64,000 bases of DNA from an uncultured Bacteroidales bacterium (GTDB taxonomy: Bacteria > Bacteroidota > Bacteroidia > Bacteroidales > UBA932), in NCBI GenBank assembly GCA_905235445.1, contig CAJOLJ010000003.1, positions 1 to 64,000 of the forward strand, given 5' to 3'. Below are positions 62,090-64,000 of the stretch, piece by piece (the stretch's first letter is position 1; the number at the start of each line of letters is the position of its first letter). The translations under genes were made by a program, and so were the position numbers. The notes below the pieces were generated by a model. That model saw only the letters and a program-made list of their open reading frames with translations, made no database searches and was not told where the DNA came from.

Positions 62090-62124
62090 GTAGGGGGGCC
62101 TCGGTTCCGGCCCCCGGGGGGAGC

Positions 62125-63123
62125 CTAATTGTTTTTCATGACGTTCATGTCCACGTGACCCGGGACGCCGTAGACTGTCCCCTTGTCCGTGAACTGCCAC
62201 CACCTCCAGTCATCCCTCTTCGGGGAGGGCACCCCGTAGTGGGCTATCCAGAGGGGGTATTTCCGCAGTAGGGAATCCTCTATGTATGTTTTTGCGAAAC
62301 TCTCCCCTGTGTAGATTACGGGTGTCCTCCCGAAATGTTCCTCCACGCTGCGAAGCCATAGGGAGAGAGCGTCGTTCAACTCCTTCCTGGTGCAGGAGCC
62401 GTTTATGGTCTCTATGTCAAGTACGGGCGGAAGGTCACGGTAGCGAAGGGAACCCACGGTGGAGCAGAAGTTCCGGGCCTGTTTAAGGGGGTCCTTGTTG
62501 GTCCTGTAGAAATGATACGCCCCGCGGGAAAGGTACTTCTGGCGTCCCGCATCCTTCCAGTTCCCCTGGAAAGCCTTGTCCACCATCTTCTCTCCCTCGG
62601 TCGCCTTTATGAATACGAACGACAGGGGAGTGATGGATATGGCGTCCTCCTTTGAGCGGGTGGTGAGCCCCCTGCGGTCCGTCATCACGACCAGGGAGTC
62701 CCAGACGATGCCCTCCCGGTTGTGGTGCGAGATGTCGATGCCGTAGGAGTAGTTCCCCCTTGGAACCTCGACCCCGGTCCCGTCCGAATTCATGAGAAGG
62801 AAGGGGACCGCTATGGCAAGGACGATGACAAGAACAGCGGCGACGCCCATCCACCATTTGATTTCAAGCTGGAAGAGGGGGCCTCCCCACTTCTTTCCCT
62901 TGTTCTTTTTCTTGCCTTTCCTGGATTTTGCCGTCTTGGAGGAGGCGGTGCGTTTGCCGCCCCTGGAAGGGGAGGAGGGCCTGGGCTTGGAGGAAGAAGG
63001 CTTTTTAGCTGAGGATGAAGAGCTTGGGGATCCGGTCGAGGATGCCCTTCCCGTCCCTTTTGGCCTGTTGGACTGGCCGGAAGGGGAGGAAGAAGGCGTT
63101 TTAGGTCTTTTTTCGCTACTCAC
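62125..63123 (-). CDS. GH25 muramidase (lysozyme) with membrane anchor
   Basis: A peptidoglycan-cleaving enzyme of about 332 residues if started at GTG 63123 ([12 protein letters not shown]...); GTG 63129 is also possible and no ATG fits downstream of the promoter. The first 80 residues are Ser/Lys/Pro-rich and basic, then one membrane helix ([19 protein letters not shown]) and the GH25 domain: YGIDISHHN with the catalytic Asp, [29 protein letters not shown] with the Asp/Glu pair, VIYTGESFA and [12 protein letters not shown]. The basic tail would stay in the cytoplasm, leaving the enzyme in the periplasm. Confidence 0.88.
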   Translation of the reverse strand: MSSEKRPKTPSSSPSGQSNRPKGTGRASSTGSPSSSSSAKKPSSSKPRPSSPSRGGKRTASSKTAKSRKGKKKNKGKKWGGPLFQLEIKWWMGVAAVLVIVLAIAVPFLLMNSDGTGVEVPRGNYSYGIDISHHNREGIVWDSLVVMTDRRGLTTRSKEDAISITPLSFVFIKATEGEKMVDKAFQGNWKDAGRQKYLSRGAYHFYRTNKDPLKQARNFCSTVGSLRYRDLPPVLDIETINGSCTRKELNDALSLWLRSVEEHFGRTPVIYTGESFAKTYIEDSLLRKYPLWIAHYGVPSPKRDDWRWWQFTDKGTVYGVPGHVDMNVMKNN

Positions 63124-63148
63124 TTTCACCAAACAATTGCATAACGAA

Positions 63149-63157
63149 GCAAATTTA
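63149..63157 (-). promoter_or_regulatory. -7 element of the GH25 gene (TAAATTTGC, minus strand)
   Basis: Exact match; one base separates it from the divergent plus-strand element at 63159-63167. Confidence 0.65.
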
Positions 63158-63158
63158 C

Positions 63159-63167
63159 TAAATTCGC
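63159..63167 (+). promoter_or_regulatory. -7 element of the rubrerythrin gene (TAAATTCGC)
   Basis: TAnnTTTG-like match about 90 bp ahead of the ATG at 63257. Confidence 0.5.
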
Positions 63168-63256
63168 AATTAAGATGGTGTCCACGGGGGTGGAGGAGCC
63201 CTTCTTCCCGCGGAGAGGCGCCATCGAAAACTAAATACTCACACACAATTTTGGAT

Positions 63257-63796
63257 ATGGAACTGAAAGGATCGAAGACTGAAGAGAACCTGCGCACCGC
63301 ATTCGCCGGTGAGAGCCAGGCCCACACCAAGTACCTTTACTATGCATCAAAGGCACGCAAGGACGGCTATGTCCAGATAGGTGACCTCTTCGAGGAGACG
63401 GCCAAGAACGAAAAGGAGCATGCCAAGATTTGGTTCAAGTTCCTGCACGGCGGCGCCGTCCCTTCCACCGAGGAGAATCTCCTTGATGCGGCCACCGGGG
63501 AAAACTATGAATGGACCGACATGTATGCTCACTTTGCGGAAGTGGCAAAGGAGGAGGGCTTCACCGAGATAGCCTTCCTGTTCAGCAAGGTGGGAGACAT
63601 CGAGAAAACCCACGAGGAGCGCTACCGCAAGCTCCTCTCGAACATAGAAGGTGGATTGGTCTTTTCCCGCGAGCAGGACATGATATGGGAATGCTCCAAC
63701 TGCGGGCACATCGTCATCGGGAAGAAAGCTCCCGAGGTCTGCCCCGTATGCAAGCACCCCAAGTCCTACTTCAAGCAGAGGGCGGAGAACTATTAG
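63257..63796 (+). CDS. rbr: Rubrerythrin
   Basis: A non-haem iron peroxidase that removes hydrogen peroxide in anaerobes. The ATG at 63257 starts a 179-residue protein: a ferritin-like four-helix diiron domain ([64 protein letters not shown] in parts, with the carboxylate ligands) and a C-terminal rubredoxin-like FeS4 site ([12 protein letters not shown] and [12 protein letters not shown]). Length and order are normal. Confidence 0.96.
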   Translation: MELKGSKTEENLRTAFAGESQAHTKYLYYASKARKDGYVQIGDLFEETAKNEKEHAKIWFKFLHGGAVPSTEENLLDAATGENYEWTDMYAHFAEVAKEEGFTEIAFLFSKVGDIEKTHEERYRKLLSNIEGGLVFSREQDMIWECSNCGHIVIGKKAPEVCPVCKHPKSYFKQRAENY

Positions 63797-63826
63797 CTCC
63801 CCGTCCCGTACATCATGAAAGTAGTA

Positions 63827-63858
63827 AGCCGCCCTTCCCGCTTGCGGGGAGGACGGCT
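63827..63858. terminator. Convergent hairpin after the rubrerythrin gene
   Basis: AGCCG...CGGCT stem with inner C/G pairs (63827-63831 with 63854-63858), between two converging genes; weak T tracts. Confidence 0.55.
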
Positions 63859-63902
63859 AAACATTTGTGCTGCGCTGGCTGAACCGGGAGCTGGGGTGGG
63901 GA

Positions 63903-64000
63903 CTATTCCGTCGGGGTGCCCTCTTCCTTCTTCCTCTCCTCCGTCGCCGGGACATCGTCCCTGCAACCGCACATTGCCACGTTCACGAGCACGTAGCTCA
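63903..64000 (-). CDS. C-terminal end of a minus-strand gene cut by the right edge
   Basis: A minus-strand frame enters from the right edge and ends at TAG 63905-63903. The visible residues read SYVLVNVAMCGCRDDVP and then a charged end (ATEERKKEEGTPTE). The start resembles the end of a membrane helix. Too little is present to name a family. Confidence 0.45.
   Translation of the reverse strand, partial: SYVLVNVAMCGCRDDVPATEERKKEEGTPTE

Overview
The window looks like chromosomal DNA of a high-GC member of the order Bacteroidales (Bacteroidota). The evidence is direct: many genes are preceded by the Bacteroidetes sigma-ABfr -7 element (TAnnTTTG), Shine-Dalgarno sequences are weak, and several families are typical of the phylum (DUF3276/PUR-alpha protein, long NusB, DUF5606, DUF6340, BACON lipoprotein, C10 peptidases, TonB receptors, GH2 and GH43 enzymes). 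I cannot fix the genus from sequence alone. Most of the window is ordinary housekeeping and accessory gut-bacterial content with no CRISPR array, no tRNA or rRNA gene and no complete insertion sequence that I could find.

Layout. 1-366: the N-terminal part of a tyrosine recombinase running off the left edge, followed by two strong dyads. 713-4414: dcuB, periplasmic asparaginase and a porin, an asparagine/aspartate to fumarate respiration set. 4528-7469 (minus): purine nucleoside phosphorylase, MTA/SAH deaminase and a glutathione-peroxidase-like lipoprotein. 7768-10096: short-chain dehydrogenase plus aldehyde dehydrogenase. 10227-10598 (minus): PUR-alpha-like protein. 11016-17030: nusB-yajC-ybbR-coaE/DUF5606-rimO and a DUF6340 lipoprotein; coaE and DUF5606 are one uninterrupted reading frame here. 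17119-21344 (minus): queC-queD-queE followed by a secreted GH2 glycosidase. 21497-24581: a small transposase-N-terminus-like protein, a C10 cysteine protease and a BACON-like lipoprotein; then rnpB (RNase P RNA) on the minus strand and a secreted GH43 enzyme.

27142-34616 holds an exopolysaccharide start and export block (sugar epimerase/dehydratase, nucleotidyltransferase, SLBB export protein, chain-length protein) behind a palindrome-rich promoter region and a long leader. 34684-36804 has a HExxH membrane protein and an MltD-like LysM transglycosylase. 36869-43135 is a compact set (SGNH hydrolase, MBOAT acyltransferase, two tandem DHHW/AlgX-like proteins, an unknown protein) that I read as a cell-surface O-acylation machine; it is the best candidate for an under-described system in the window. 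A hydrolase and pyrG follow.

45894-49573: glutaminyl cyclotransferase, then a TPP riboswitch controlling a TonB receptor (thiamine uptake) and a small unknown protein. 49574-51194 surrounds trmD (minus) with two unusual non-coding gaps; the one at 50740-51010 contains strongly nested dyads and is a candidate structured RNA. 51195-55981: DUF349 protein, yidC (with hairpins just ahead of its start) and a YggS-like PLP protein. 56142-58496: LemA and a DUF2207 membrane protein. 58589-60698 (minus): lpxB and surE. 61029-62027: gap. 62125-63796: GH25 lysozyme (minus) and rubrerythrin (plus) fired from abutting divergent promoters; the right edge cuts a minus-strand gene.
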